Positions 1-7,293 of a DNA stretch of 46,273 bases are shown in pieces. The stretch's first letter is position 1. Each line of letters begins with the position of its first letter. A program made the translations under genes and the position numbers. The stretch covers positions 1 through 46,273 of the forward strand of contig JACKIN010000022.1 of the NCBI GenBank assembly GCA_020638495.1, written 5' to 3'. The notes below the pieces were generated by a model. The model made no database searches. It was given only the letters and a program-made list of their open reading frames with translations, and was not told the DNA's origin. The stretch is from Geminicoccaceae bacterium. Its GTDB lineage: Bacteria > Pseudomonadota > Alphaproteobacteria > Geminicoccales > Geminicoccaceae.

Positions 1-287
1 CTTCCCGCAGCAACACCGTGCCAAGCTGCACAGCGCCAATCCCATCGAGCGCCTCAACCGCGAGATCAAGCGCCGCACCGACGTCGTCGGCATCTTCCCA
101 AATGAGGCCGCCATCACCCGGGGTCCCCATGCGGCCTGCCGCATGGGGTGGCGCCCGCCTGGTCGGCGCCCTGCTCCTCGAGCAAAACGACGAGTGGGCC
201 GTCCAGCGCGCCCGCTACATGACCCTTGAGACCATCGCCCAGACTGGCGATGATGCTGCAGTCAGCTTGGCCGACATGACCGGCTGA
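1..287 (+). pseudogene. IS256-family transposase, C-terminal fragment, frameshifted
   Basis: This is the C-terminal end of a mutator-type (IS256 family) DDE transposase, cut by the left edge of the window. Reading from base 2, the translation contains IERLNREIKRRTDVVGIFPN followed by EAAITR, the conserved region around the last catalytic Glu of this family. From about base 156 the protein resumes in the next frame as LVGALLLEQNDEWAVQRARY and ends at 287. In relatives ITR is followed directly by LVGA, so about 37 bases (121-157) have been inserted and the frame is shifted. The gene is therefore broken, whatever lies to the left. Confidence 0.8.
125..148. repeat. Perfect palindromic hairpin inside the transposase remnant
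   Basis: CCCCATGCGG (125-134), a 4-base loop CCTG and CCGCATGGGG (139-148) form a perfect 10-bp inverted repeat. It sits inside the roughly 37-bp stretch that interrupts the IS256 transposase reading frame. I saw no second copy in the window. It could be a small REP-like palindromic element or the product of a copying error at a short repeat. Confidence 0.75.
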
Positions 288-356
288 CCAAACACCGGCC
301 GAGGCCGGAGAACACCTTGGGCACAGCTCAGCTACACCACTCCATGGGACACGACC

Positions 357-602
357 GGTGCCAGCGCTCGCTTGATGGCGCTTCAAGTCAGGCCTGCATT
401 GTGTCAGCTGGCGATTCCAGTCAGTCTCGCCCGACCCGGAAGACGGGGGGCCGGTAGCCATTTTCGGTCCGGTCTTCACCCTTCGCGTGAGAAGCGTTGA
501 TGTTGTCGACAGTCCTGCCGATGCATGTCGGTCCAGTCCCGATCCCCACCAGGGAGGATCGTTCGCTAGCACGCACGATCCGCCGGCGGGACGTCTGATC
601 CC
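357..602. other. Intergenic region upstream of ubiD with a dyad
   Basis: No gene is recognisable between the insertion-sequence end and ubiD. The only structure I can support is an interrupted dyad GGATCGT (556-562), 12 bases, ACGATCC (575-581), about 20 bases before the ubiD start. It could be a repressor operator or a small hairpin in the leader. No convincing sigma70 promoter or Shine-Dalgarno sequence is visible. Confidence 0.35.
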
Positions 603-2096
603 ATGGCATTTGCGGACCTCCGGGCCTTCATGATGCATCTCGAATCTCGTGGCCGGTTGGTCCGTGTTCGAGAGCCCGTTTCGCCGGTGCTCGAGTTGAC
701 CGAGATTCAGACCCGCCTCCTTGCCGAGCAAGGCCCCGCGGCGCTGTTCACGAAGGTCGAGGGAACGAGCATGCCCGTGCTCGTCAACCTCTTTGGCACG
801 GTCGAGCGGGTGGCCTGGGGCATCGGCCGCGAGCCGCATGAGCTGCGCGCCGTCGGCGAGATGCTCGCGTTCTTCCGCCAGCCCCAGCCGCCAGACAGCT
901 TCAGGGAGGCGCTCGAGATGGCGCCGCTCATGAAGGCGGCCCTAGCCATGCGGCCGAAGCACATCTCCCGTGGTAGCTGTCAAGAGATCGTCTGGCGCGG
1001 CGCCGAGATCGATCTCGGCCGCCTGCCGGTCCAGACGTGCTGGCCGGGCGAGCCGGCGCCGCTGATCACTTGGCCACTGGTGGTGACCAGGGGGCCGGGC
1101 ACCAGCCGTGAGGACGGCTTCAATCTCGGCATCTACCGGATGCAGGTCCTCGAGCGCGACCGGACCATCATGCGCTGGCTGAAGCATCGCGGCGGTGCCC
1201 AGCAGCATCGCCGCTGGAAGGAGGAGCGGCAGGCGCCCCTGCCGGCGGCCGCCGTCCTGGGCGCCGATCCGGGCACGACGATCGCTGCGGTGACGCCGGT
1301 GCCGGAGACCATGTCGGAGTATCAGTTCGCCGGCCTCCTGCGCGGCCAAAGGGTCGAGCTCGTCGACTGCGTCAGCCAGCCGCTCAAGGTGCCGGCGACC
1401 GCCGAGATCGTCATCGAAGGCGAGGTCGGCCTCGACGAGACCGCCGACGAGGGTCCCTATGGTGATCACACCGGCTACTACAACTCGGTCGAGCCCTTTC
1501 CCGTCTTTCGCGTCACCGCCATCACCATGCGTCGTGATCCGATCTACCACTCCACCTTCACCGGCCGCCCGCCGGACGAGCCTTCCGTGCTCGGTGAGGC
1601 GCTGAACGACGTCTTCGTGCCGCTTCTGCAGCAGCAGTTCCCCGAGATCGTCGATTTCTGGCTGCCGCCCGAGGGCTGCTCCTATCGGGTCGCGGTCGTG
1701 TCCATCAAGAAGGCCTATCCGGGCCATGCCAAACGGATACTGATGGGCGTCTGGTCCTATCTGCGGCAGTTCATGTATACGAAGTTCGTCATCGTCGTGG
1801 ACGATGACATCGACGCCCGCTCGTGGATCGATGTGATCTGGGCGATCTCGACCCGGGTCGACCCCGGGCGGGACCTGACTGTCGTCGACGGCACGCCCAT
1901 CGACTATCTCGACTTTGCCTCACCCGAATCCGGTCTGGGCGGCAAGCTCGGCATCGATGCAACGAACAAGTGGCCGCCCGAGACCAGGCGCGAATGGGGC
2001 AGCAAGATCCGCATGGCCGAGGAAATCGTCGAGAAGGTGACGAGCAAATGGCAGCGCTACGGCCTGCCCGGCAGCGGCCGGTCGATCTGGCGATGA
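603..2096 (+). CDS. ubiD: UbiD family decarboxylase (3-octaprenyl-4-hydroxybenzoate carboxy-lyase type)
   Basis: UbiD enzymes carry out reversible, non-oxidative decarboxylation of aromatic or unsaturated acids with prenylated FMN made by UbiX; the classical role is in ubiquinone synthesis. The 497 residues match the usual UbiD length. Family signatures are NLGIYRMQVL (about 174-183), RWLKHRGGA (about 191-199), EGPYGDHTGYY (283-293, carrying the catalytic acidic residues) and FTGRPPDEPSVLGEAL (about 318). The stop overlaps the start of the next gene by 4 bases. No ubiX is in the window. The following genes look catabolic, so a substrate other than the ubiquinone precursor is possible; the ubiquinone role is an inference from family similarity. 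Confidence 0.9.
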   Translation: MAFADLRAFMMHLESRGRLVRVREPVSPVLELTEIQTRLLAEQGPAALFTKVEGTSMPVLVNLFGTVERVAWGIGREPHELRAVGEMLAFFRQPQPPDSFREALEMAPLMKAALAMRPKHISRGSCQEIVWRGAEIDLGRLPVQTCWPGEPAPLITWPLVVTRGPGTSREDGFNLGIYRMQVLERDRTIMRWLKHRGGAQQHRRWKEERQAPLPAAAVLGADPGTTIAAVTPVPETMSEYQFAGLLRGQRVELVDCVSQPLKVPATAEIVIEGEVGLDETADEGPYGDHTGYYNSVEPFPVFRVTAITMRRDPIYHSTFTGRPPDEPSVLGEALNDVFVPLLQQQFPEIVDFWLPPEGCSYRVAVVSIKKAYPGHAKRILMGVWSYLRQFMYTKFVIVVDDDIDARSWIDVIWAISTRVDPGRDLTVVDGTPIDYLDFASPESGLGGKLGIDATNKWPPETRREWGSKIRMAEEIVEKVTSKWQRYGLPGSGRSIWR

Positions 2097-2950
2097 CGGG
2101 CGGAGCACAGGCTCTCGACCAGGAGGCACTGTTGCCGGCGGTGCGCGACGCGGTGCGGGCCGCAGGCCGGATCGCCCTGGGTGATTTCGGCCGGCCGGGC
2201 AGAAGCTGGGAAAAATCCCCCGGGCAACTCGTCACCGAGACCGACCTCGCCATCAACCGGCATCTGCATGCGGCGCTCGGCGCGCTCTTGCCCGTCGCGG
2301 CCTGGCTCTCGGAGGAGAGCGTCGATGACGGCCGCCGCCACGATGCCGACCTGGTCTGGGTGATCGACCCAATCGACGGCACGCGCAGCTTCGCCGCCGG
2401 CAAGCCGGAATTCACCATCAGCGTCGCCCTGGTGGCCGGCGAGCAGCCGGTTCTCGCCAGCCTCCTCAACCCGGCGACAGGCGAGCATTTCGAGGCGCTG
2501 GCCGGGCGCGGCGCCACGCTGAACGGACGGGCCCTGACGGTTCGGGAGCCGGCGCCCGGCGCGCCAGCGCGGATCGTGTTGAGCGCCGGCGAACGGCGGA
2601 CCCGCGACTTCCAGGCCATGCTGCCCGAGGCCGGCCTCAGCACGATCGGCTCGCTCGCCTACAAGATGGCGCTGGTCGCTGCCGGCCGGTTCGACGCCTA
2701 TTTCTCCTGGCGCTACAGCCATGACTGGGACATCGCGGCGGCCATGCTGGTGCTGGCGGAAGCCGGCGGCATGGTTTCCGACCGCTCGGGCGGCGCCCTG
2801 CTTCTGAACCGCCCGGCGCCACGCCATGCCGGGCTGCTCGCCGCCCCGCCGTTCCTGCACCGTGATCTCGTTGCCCGCTCGCTACGGGCGCTCGCCAGCG
2901 TCGCCGGACCTGACGGGACCGTCTTGCCGACAGCGACACGGGCGGGATAA
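2093..2950 (+). CDS. cysQ: Inositol monophosphatase superfamily phosphatase, CysQ-like
   Basis: This 285-residue protein belongs to the Mg-dependent inositol monophosphatase superfamily. CysQ members hydrolyse 3'-phosphoadenosine 5'-phosphate and so recycle the by-product of sulfate assimilation. Visible motifs are LSEES (first metal-site glutamates, about residue 77), the signature DPIDGTRSF (about 95) and SHDWDIAAAMLVLAEAGG (about 210). The ATG overlaps the ubiD stop as ATGA, so the two are probably translationally coupled. The sequence alone cannot separate CysQ from inositol or histidinol phosphatases of the same fold; the symbol is the most likely assignment. Confidence 0.75.
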   Translation: MTGGAQALDQEALLPAVRDAVRAAGRIALGDFGRPGRSWEKSPGQLVTETDLAINRHLHAALGALLPVAAWLSEESVDDGRRHDADLVWVIDPIDGTRSFAAGKPEFTISVALVAGEQPVLASLLNPATGEHFEALAGRGATLNGRALTVREPAPGAPARIVLSAGERRTRDFQAMLPEAGLSTIGSLAYKMALVAAGRFDAYFSWRYSHDWDIAAAMLVLAEAGGMVSDRSGGALLLNRPAPRHAGLLAAPPFLHRDLVARSLRALASVAGPDGTVLPTATRAG

Positions 2951-3009
2951 GCGAAGCGCCCGGTAGCGCAGCACCGGTGTCCGTTGTCAACGCAAGCTTA
3001 GGGAACGAG

Positions 3010-4089
3010 ATGCACACTCTGAAGGCCGAGCAGCTGGAGCGACTGGCCGAGGCCACCATGCGGGCGCTCGGCAGCGCGCCCGAGGAAGCCCGGATCGTCG
3101 CTACCCATCTGGTTCAGGCCAATCTCAGCGGCCACGACAGCCATGGGGTGGGCATGCTGCCGGACTATGTCAGGCTCGTGCAGGCGGGGTTGATCGTGCC
3201 CAACCAGGAGATCGTGACCTTGGTCGATTTCGGCGCCCTCCTGCTCTTCGACGCCCGGCGCGGGGTCGGGCAGCGCGTGATGGAGGCGACGACCGCGGCC
3301 GCGATCGAGCGCGCCCGGAGCCAGGGGGCGACCGTCTTCGGCACCCGTGACTGCGGCCATATCGGGCGGGTCGGGCACTACGCCGAGCAGTGTGCCGCCG
3401 CCGGCATGACCGGGATCTTTTTCGTCAATGTGGCTGACCACCTGGCCTTCCAGGCGCCCTTCGGCTGCAGCGACGCACGGCTCGGCACCAATCCCTTCGC
3501 CATCGCCATGCCGGGTGCTAACGGCCCTGCCGCGGTGCTCGACATGGCCACCAGCGCCATCGCCTTCGGCAAGGCCCGGGTGGCGAGGAACAAGGGGGTG
3601 CCGGTGCCGGAAGGCTCGGTCATCGACGACGCCGGGCGACCGACCACCGATCCCAGGATGCTCGTCGACGAGCGCAAGGGTGCGCTCATGGCCTTCGGCC
3701 AGCACAAGGGCTCCGGCCTTGCGGTCTTCTGCGAGCTGCTGGGTGCGGCGCTGACCGGTGGTCGGACGATCCAGTCGGAGGAGGAGACGTCCGGCGGCAT
3801 CCTGAACAGCGTGCTCGGGATCGTGATCGACAATGCCCGCATGGGCGACCCGGCGGCCATCATCGACGAGGTGGAATCCGTCAAGGACTGGATCCGCGCC
3901 TCGCCACCGGCGCCCGGCTTCGACAAGGTGCGCCTGCCCGGCGAGCCGGAGCTGGAAAGCCGCGCCAGCCGTGGCAGGTCGGGCATTCCGCTCGATGCGA
4001 AGAGCGTCGACGACATCCTGGGGGCGGCGATTACAGCCGGCGTCGATCCGGCGCTCGTCGACGCGACCCGTGCCGCCTATGCAGCCTGA
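3010..4089 (+). CDS. Malate/L-lactate/ureidoglycolate dehydrogenase family protein
   Basis: A 359-residue NAD(P)-dependent oxidoreductase of the type 2 malate/L-lactate dehydrogenase family (YlbC/AllD-like), which oxidises 2-hydroxy acids. Signatures are GHDSHGVGMLPDYVRL (about residue 41), GHIGRVGHYAEQCA (about 118), GTNPFAIAMPG (about 160) and HKGSGLAVFCELLGAALTGG (about 232). I chose the ATG at 3010 because AGGGA lies 7-8 bases upstream; an in-frame GTG at 2977 would add 11 residues. It precedes a 2-hydroxyglutarate-oxidase-like gene, which suggests 2-hydroxy acid metabolism, but the substrate cannot be read from sequence. Confidence 0.88.
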   Translation: MHTLKAEQLERLAEATMRALGSAPEEARIVATHLVQANLSGHDSHGVGMLPDYVRLVQAGLIVPNQEIVTLVDFGALLLFDARRGVGQRVMEATTAAAIERARSQGATVFGTRDCGHIGRVGHYAEQCAAAGMTGIFFVNVADHLAFQAPFGCSDARLGTNPFAIAMPGANGPAAVLDMATSAIAFGKARVARNKGVPVPEGSVIDDAGRPTTDPRMLVDERKGALMAFGQHKGSGLAVFCELLGAALTGGRTIQSEEETSGGILNSVLGIVIDNARMGDPAAIIDEVESVKDWIRASPPAPGFDKVRLPGEPELESRASRGRSGIPLDAKSVDDILGAAITAGVDPALVDATRAAYAA

Positions 4090-4145
4090 GGACAGATGCC
4101 CATGACCTGCCAGACCGAACAGGCGAGTGCCGGAGGCCGAGCGGC

Positions 4146-5252
4146 GTGACCGATCGGATCGAATGCGTGGTCGTGGGCGCCGGCGTGGTCGGCCTCGCCG
4201 TTGCCGCCGCGCTGGCGCGGTCGGGGCGTGAGGTGATCGTGCTCGAGCGCCATGGGCTCATCGGCAGCGAGACGAGCTCGCGCAACAGCGAGGTCATCCA
4301 TGCCGGCATCTACTACCCGACCGGCAGCCTCAAGGCGCGGCTGTGCGTGGCCGGCAAGCAGGCGCTCTATCGCTACTGTGGGGAGCGGGGGATCCCGCAC
4401 CGCAACTGCGGCAAGCTGATCGTCGCAACCAGCGATGGCCAGCTCGACGAGCTCGAGCGCATCCGCCTCAAGGCTGCCGAGAACGGTGTCACCGATCTCG
4501 AGCAATGGGATGCCGCCAGGGCCAGGGAGCTCGAGCCGGAGCTCGCCTGCACCGGAGCGCTCTGGTCGCCATCCACGGGCATCATCGACAGCCACAGCCT
4601 GATGCTCGCCTACCAGGGCGACATCGAGGATGGGGGCGGCATGATCGCCTTCAATGCCAGCCTGGAGCGGGCCCGCGTGACCGGGGAGGGCTTCCATCTC
4701 GAGGTGGGCGGCGAGGCGCCGATGGAGATCGAATGCGCGGTGCTGGTCAACAGCGCCGGGCTCGAGGCCCCGAATCTGGCACGGCGGATCGAGGGCTACG
4801 ATCCGGCGCATGCGCCGGCCGCGCACTACTGCAAGGGCAACTACTACACGCTCAAGGGCCGCAGCCCCTTCGACCGCCTGATCTACCCGGTGCCGGAAGC
4901 AGCCGGGCTCGGCGTGCACGTCACCGTCGACATGGGCGGGCAATGCCGCTTCGGCCCGGATGTCGAGTGGGTCGAGAGCATCCAGTACGATGTCGACCCG
5001 CGACGGGCCGAGGTCTTCTATGCGGCCGTCCGCAAGTACTGGCCGGGCCTTCAGGACGGTGCCCTCGAGCCCGGCTATTCGGGCATCCGCCCGAAGCTCG
5101 GCCCGGCCGGTGCGCCGGCAGCGGATTTCGTCGTCCAGGGGGCGGCGGCCCATGGCGTTTCGGGCCTCGTGCACCTCTTCGGCATCGAGAGCCCGGGGCT
5201 GACAGCCTCGCCGGCCATCGGCGAGATGGTGCTGGCGACACTCGAGCCGTGA
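4146..5252 (+). CDS. lhgO: FAD-dependent oxidoreductase, L-2-hydroxyglutarate oxidase-like
   Basis: A 368-residue DAO-family flavoprotein. The N-terminus holds the FAD-binding GxGxxG motif (VVVGAGVVGLAVAAAL, about residues 8-23) followed by EVIVLER. The segment SRNSEVIHAGIYYPTGSLKA (about 46-65) and the C-terminal GIESPGLTASPAIGEMV are characteristic of the LhgO/YgaF group, which oxidise L-2-hydroxyglutarate to 2-oxoglutarate and pass electrons to the quinone pool. It starts with GTG. It lies 56 bases after the 2-hydroxy acid dehydrogenase gene and probably shares its transcript. The family is clear; the exact substrate is inferred. Confidence 0.82.
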   Translation: MTDRIECVVVGAGVVGLAVAAALARSGREVIVLERHGLIGSETSSRNSEVIHAGIYYPTGSLKARLCVAGKQALYRYCGERGIPHRNCGKLIVATSDGQLDELERIRLKAAENGVTDLEQWDAARARELEPELACTGALWSPSTGIIDSHSLMLAYQGDIEDGGGMIAFNASLERARVTGEGFHLEVGGEAPMEIECAVLVNSAGLEAPNLARRIEGYDPAHAPAAHYCKGNYYTLKGRSPFDRLIYPVPEAAGLGVHVTVDMGGQCRFGPDVEWVESIQYDVDPRRAEVFYAAVRKYWPGLQDGALEPGYSGIRPKLGPAGAPAADFVVQGAAAHGVSGLVHLFGIESPGLTASPAIGEMVLATLEP

Positions 5253-5309
5253 GCGGCCGAGGCTCGAATGCGGCAACCCGTGGACCAGCCAGTTGATGGA
5301 GATGCCGGC

Positions 5310-6302
5310 ATGACGGACGGGGGGGAAAAGGCAGGGGCGGGCTATCTCGTCTGGGATGCGCATGCCTGCCTGCCTTTGCACGAGGCGGCCGACATCCGGG
5401 TCTTGGAGCGGCACCGCCGGGCGGGCTGCAGCTTCGTCTCGGTCAATATCGGCATGGACATGAACCCCCTGCCGCAGATCATGAAGGTCATCGCGAGCTT
5501 TCGCCGGCAGATCGCGGCGTCGCCGGACATGCTCGTGCCGGTGCGCACGGTGGCGGATGTCGAGACGGCCCATGCCAGCGGCCGGCTCGGCGTCGCCTTC
5601 GACCTCGAGGGCGGCCTGCCGCTGCAGGGCCGGCCGGACATGGTCGGGCTCTTTGCGGCGCTGGGTATCCGGCAGATGCACCTCGCCTACAACCGCAACA
5701 ACGCGCTGGGCGGCGGCTGCTACGACGAGGACGTGCCGCTCACGCCCCATGGCCGGGCCGTGGTGGCGGCGATCAACGACGCCGGCATCCTGATGGACTG
5801 CTCGCATACCGGGCACCGGACCAGCCTCGACATCATGGCGGCATCGACCGCGCCGGTGATCTTCAGCCACGCCAACCCGCGGGCCCTCTGCGCCGACGGC
5901 CGCAACATCACGGACGAGCAGATCCGCGCCTGCATCGCCACGGGCGGCGTCGTCTGCGTCAACGGGGTCGGCCGGTTCCTCGGCGACCACGCGGCCGGAA
6001 CCCCGGCGATCCTCGCCCATGTCGACCACCTCGTGCAGACCTATGGCGACCGGCATGTCGGCCTCGGCATCGACTACAGCTACCCGTCGGGCGGTCTCGA
6101 CGACGACCCGCCGGGGCTCGACAAGGACCACTGGTGGCCGCCCGCGCACGGCTATGTGGGCGGGCTGAACATCAAGATCGCCCCGCCGGAGCAGCTGCCG
6201 GGGATCGTCGAGGGGCTGGTCCGGCTCGGCTATGGCGAGAGGGCATTGCGGGGCATTCTCGGGCTCAACATGCTGGAGGTGGCGCGGCGCGTCTGGGGCT
6301 GA
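5310..6302 (+). CDS. Membrane dipeptidase-like protein (peptidase family M19)
   Basis: A 330-residue protein of the renal dipeptidase family (binuclear zinc, TIM barrel), which hydrolyses dipeptides. Visible metal-site elements are WDAHACLPL (H18), the bridging Glu in FDLEGGLPL, MDCSHTGHRTS, VIFSHANPRAL and the late Asp in GLGIDYSYP. The usual first motif is HxD; here it reads H-A-C, so the aspartate ligand is replaced by Cys20. I placed the start at 5310, where GGAG lies 8 bases upstream, rather than at 5268, which lacks a ribosome binding site. No signal peptide is seen, so it is probably cytoplasmic. It ends 7 bases from the convergent gene. Confidence 0.85.
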   Translation: MTDGGEKAGAGYLVWDAHACLPLHEAADIRVLERHRRAGCSFVSVNIGMDMNPLPQIMKVIASFRRQIAASPDMLVPVRTVADVETAHASGRLGVAFDLEGGLPLQGRPDMVGLFAALGIRQMHLAYNRNNALGGGCYDEDVPLTPHGRAVVAAINDAGILMDCSHTGHRTSLDIMAASTAPVIFSHANPRALCADGRNITDEQIRACIATGGVVCVNGVGRFLGDHAAGTPAILAHVDHLVQTYGDRHVGLGIDYSYPSGGLDDDPPGLDKDHWWPPAHGYVGGLNIKIAPPEQLPGIVEGLVRLGYGERALRGILGLNMLEVARRVWG

Positions 6303-6309
6303 CCGGGCT

Positions 6310-6804
6310 TCAGTGGATGCGCAGCTCCAGGAGGCGGGGCAGGGGCGGCGGGCCCAGCCCGGAACGCCGCCCGGCGCCCTCGGGCTCGGGATAGATCAGC
6401 CAGTAGGGGCCGCTGCCGCCTTCGGCGATCGGCTCGCCCTCGTGGCTGATGGCGATCAGGGCGTTCCTTGCCAGGGCCTCCTCGATGGAGAGGTTCGTCC
6501 GGTTGCCGCGCCCGTCGCGGGCCTCGATGCTCGTGCCGGAGGCACTTACCATGGCGAGCAGGTGGCGCAGCGGCAGGCCGGCGAAGCGGGCTGTGCCCCT
6601 CGCCCATGGCACCCTCGCGACGACCTCGTTCACGCCGGCGGCACCGAGATCTTGCATGCTCAGAAGCTGGCGGCCGCCGGCCACCTTGCCGGAGACGACG
6701 AGCCCGACATCGCCAGCCGCACCTGCCGGAGCAGCGCGGGCAGGACCCGCGGCGAGGACGAGGCCCGCCAGCAGCACGATCGCCAGGTACCGGCCACAGC
6801 GCAT
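6310..6804 (-). CDS. Small secreted protein with oxidoreductase molybdopterin-binding-like fold
   Basis: A 164-residue protein with a clear signal peptide (basic start MRCGRYL, a hydrophobic run, then ARAAPAG) and one domain resembling the sulfite-oxidase/YedY molybdopterin-binding fold. Family-type segments include GARFAGLPLRHLLAMV-like spacing, HEGEPIAEGGSGPYWLIYPE and the C-terminal LLELRI. The only Cys lies in the signal peptide, so the conserved molybdenum-ligating Cys is absent and cofactor binding is doubtful. Start: ATG at 6804 after GAGG; an in-frame GTG at 6825 would add 7 residues. A near-consensus promoter and phased repeats lie upstream. Function is unknown. Confidence 0.7.
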   Translation of the reverse strand: MRCGRYLAIVLLAGLVLAAGPARAAPAGAAGDVGLVVSGKVAGGRQLLSMQDLGAAGVNEVVARVPWARGTARFAGLPLRHLLAMVSASGTSIEARDGRGNRTNLSIEEALARNALIAISHEGEPIAEGGSGPYWLIYPEPEGAGRRSGLGPPPLPRLLELRIH

Positions 6805-6817
6805 CTTCCTCGAGCCA

Positions 6818-6853
6818 CCCTTCACGAAACCGGCAACCGGCGCCGGTGAAGGG
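6818..6853 (-). promoter_or_regulatory. Leader hairpin before the secreted molybdopterin-fold gene
   Basis: GTGAAGGG (6846-6853) and CCCTTCAC (6818-6825) form a perfect 8-bp stem. The 20 bases between them contain a further CCGG-CAA-CCGG stem. In the minus-strand transcript the structure would sit between the promoter at 6907-6935 and the ATG at 6804, and it covers the alternative GTG start at 6825. It may act as a leader stabiliser or attenuator; no regulator is evident. Confidence 0.45.
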
Positions 6854-6906
6854 GAGAGGATGCACGCGCCGGGTTAACATGCCGCTAATCGCCGACCGCT
6901 GAGAGA

Positions 6907-6935
6907 ATATTATCCTATTTCGCCCGTCCTGTCAA
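6907..6935 (-). promoter_or_regulatory. Near-consensus sigma70 promoter, minus strand
   Basis: On the minus strand TTGACA (6930-6935) is followed after exactly 17 bases by TAATAT (6907-6912). An overlapping GATAAT lies at 15-base spacing. Transcription would begin near 6900 and reach the secreted molybdopterin-fold gene at 6804. The local A/T richness contrasts strongly with the surrounding DNA. The -35 hexamer is 7 bases from a degenerate copy of the 21-bp repeat (6943-6963), so the repeat arrays occupy the position of an upstream activating or repressing region. Confidence 0.65.
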
Positions 6936-7027
6936 GGGGCGCGGGTTCGCTCGGCAAATCGCGCTTTTCGGGTTCCTTCGCAGCCGGGCAGACGGCCGGA
7001 GGCCCGGAATCGCTGGCCCGGGCGCTC

Positions 7028-7123
7028 GGGTTCGTTCGTCGAAAGCCCGGGTTCGCTCGTCGAATCGCCGGGTTCGCTCGTCGATTCCGTGGGTTCATTC
7101 GTCGATTCGGCGGGTTCGTTCGC
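7028..7123. repeat. 21-bp tandem repeat array (4.5 copies)
   Basis: Four full units begin at 7028, 7049, 7070 and 7091, and a partial unit begins at 7112. Each starts with GGGTTC (G/A)(C/T)TCGTCGA and has exactly 21-bp spacing, two turns of B-DNA. Two degenerate copies lie at 6943-6963 and 6970-6990, suggesting the array once reached the promoter. Read as codons, the unit gives 7-residue repeats on the minus strand (for example NEPTEST, SEPGDST), but no credible gene with a start signal and codon bias contains them. Confidence 0.85.
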
Positions 7124-7130
7124 CCTGAAA

Positions 7131-7276
7131 TGTCGCAGATTCCGCGACATCCCGGGATTCCTGTCGCAGAATACGCGACATCAGGGCGCGAGATGTCGCG
7201 GAATCCGCGACAACCCAAGCGACTCTGTCGCGGAATCCGCGACAACCCGAGCGCCGCTGTCGCGGAATCTGCGACA
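7131..7276. repeat. Five phased 19-bp palindromes (TGTCGC-N7-GCGACA)
   Basis: Copies lie at 7131-7149, 7162-7180, 7194-7212, 7226-7244 and 7258-7276. All keep TGTCGC and GCGACA exactly and vary only in the middle seven bases. Copies three and four are identical perfect palindromes (TGTCGCGGAATCCGCGACA). Start-to-start distances are 31, 32, 32 and 32 bp, close to three helical turns, so the dyads face the same side of the DNA. The 12-13-bp intervals are partly conserved (ACCC at the left of the last three). This is the architecture of a cooperative protein-binding array. Repeat and spacer are too short for CRISPR. Confidence 0.9.
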
Positions 7277-7293
7277 ACCCGGGCTGGAAGAGC

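Larger units (their letters stand above)
1..356 (+). mobile_element. Right end of a degenerate IS256-family insertion sequence
   Basis: The element contains the broken transposase and continues past its stop codon to a sequence at about 327-356 (GCTACACCACTCCATGGGAC then ACGACC). This resembles the right terminal inverted repeat of IS256-family elements, which commonly end in GGGACACGAYC. The left end is outside the window, so neither the matching inverted repeat nor a target duplication can be checked. The exact right boundary is an estimate. Confidence 0.6.

Noticed and set aside
4077..6149. 690-residue minus-strand open frame
   Set aside because: It is the shadow of the flavoenzyme and dipeptidase genes, with His/Arg/Asp-rich composition and no domain.
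7131..7276. CRISPR array
   Set aside because: Repeats are 19 bp, spacers are 12-13 bp and partly conserved, and no cas genes are nearby; CRISPR repeats and spacers are longer and spacers are unrelated.
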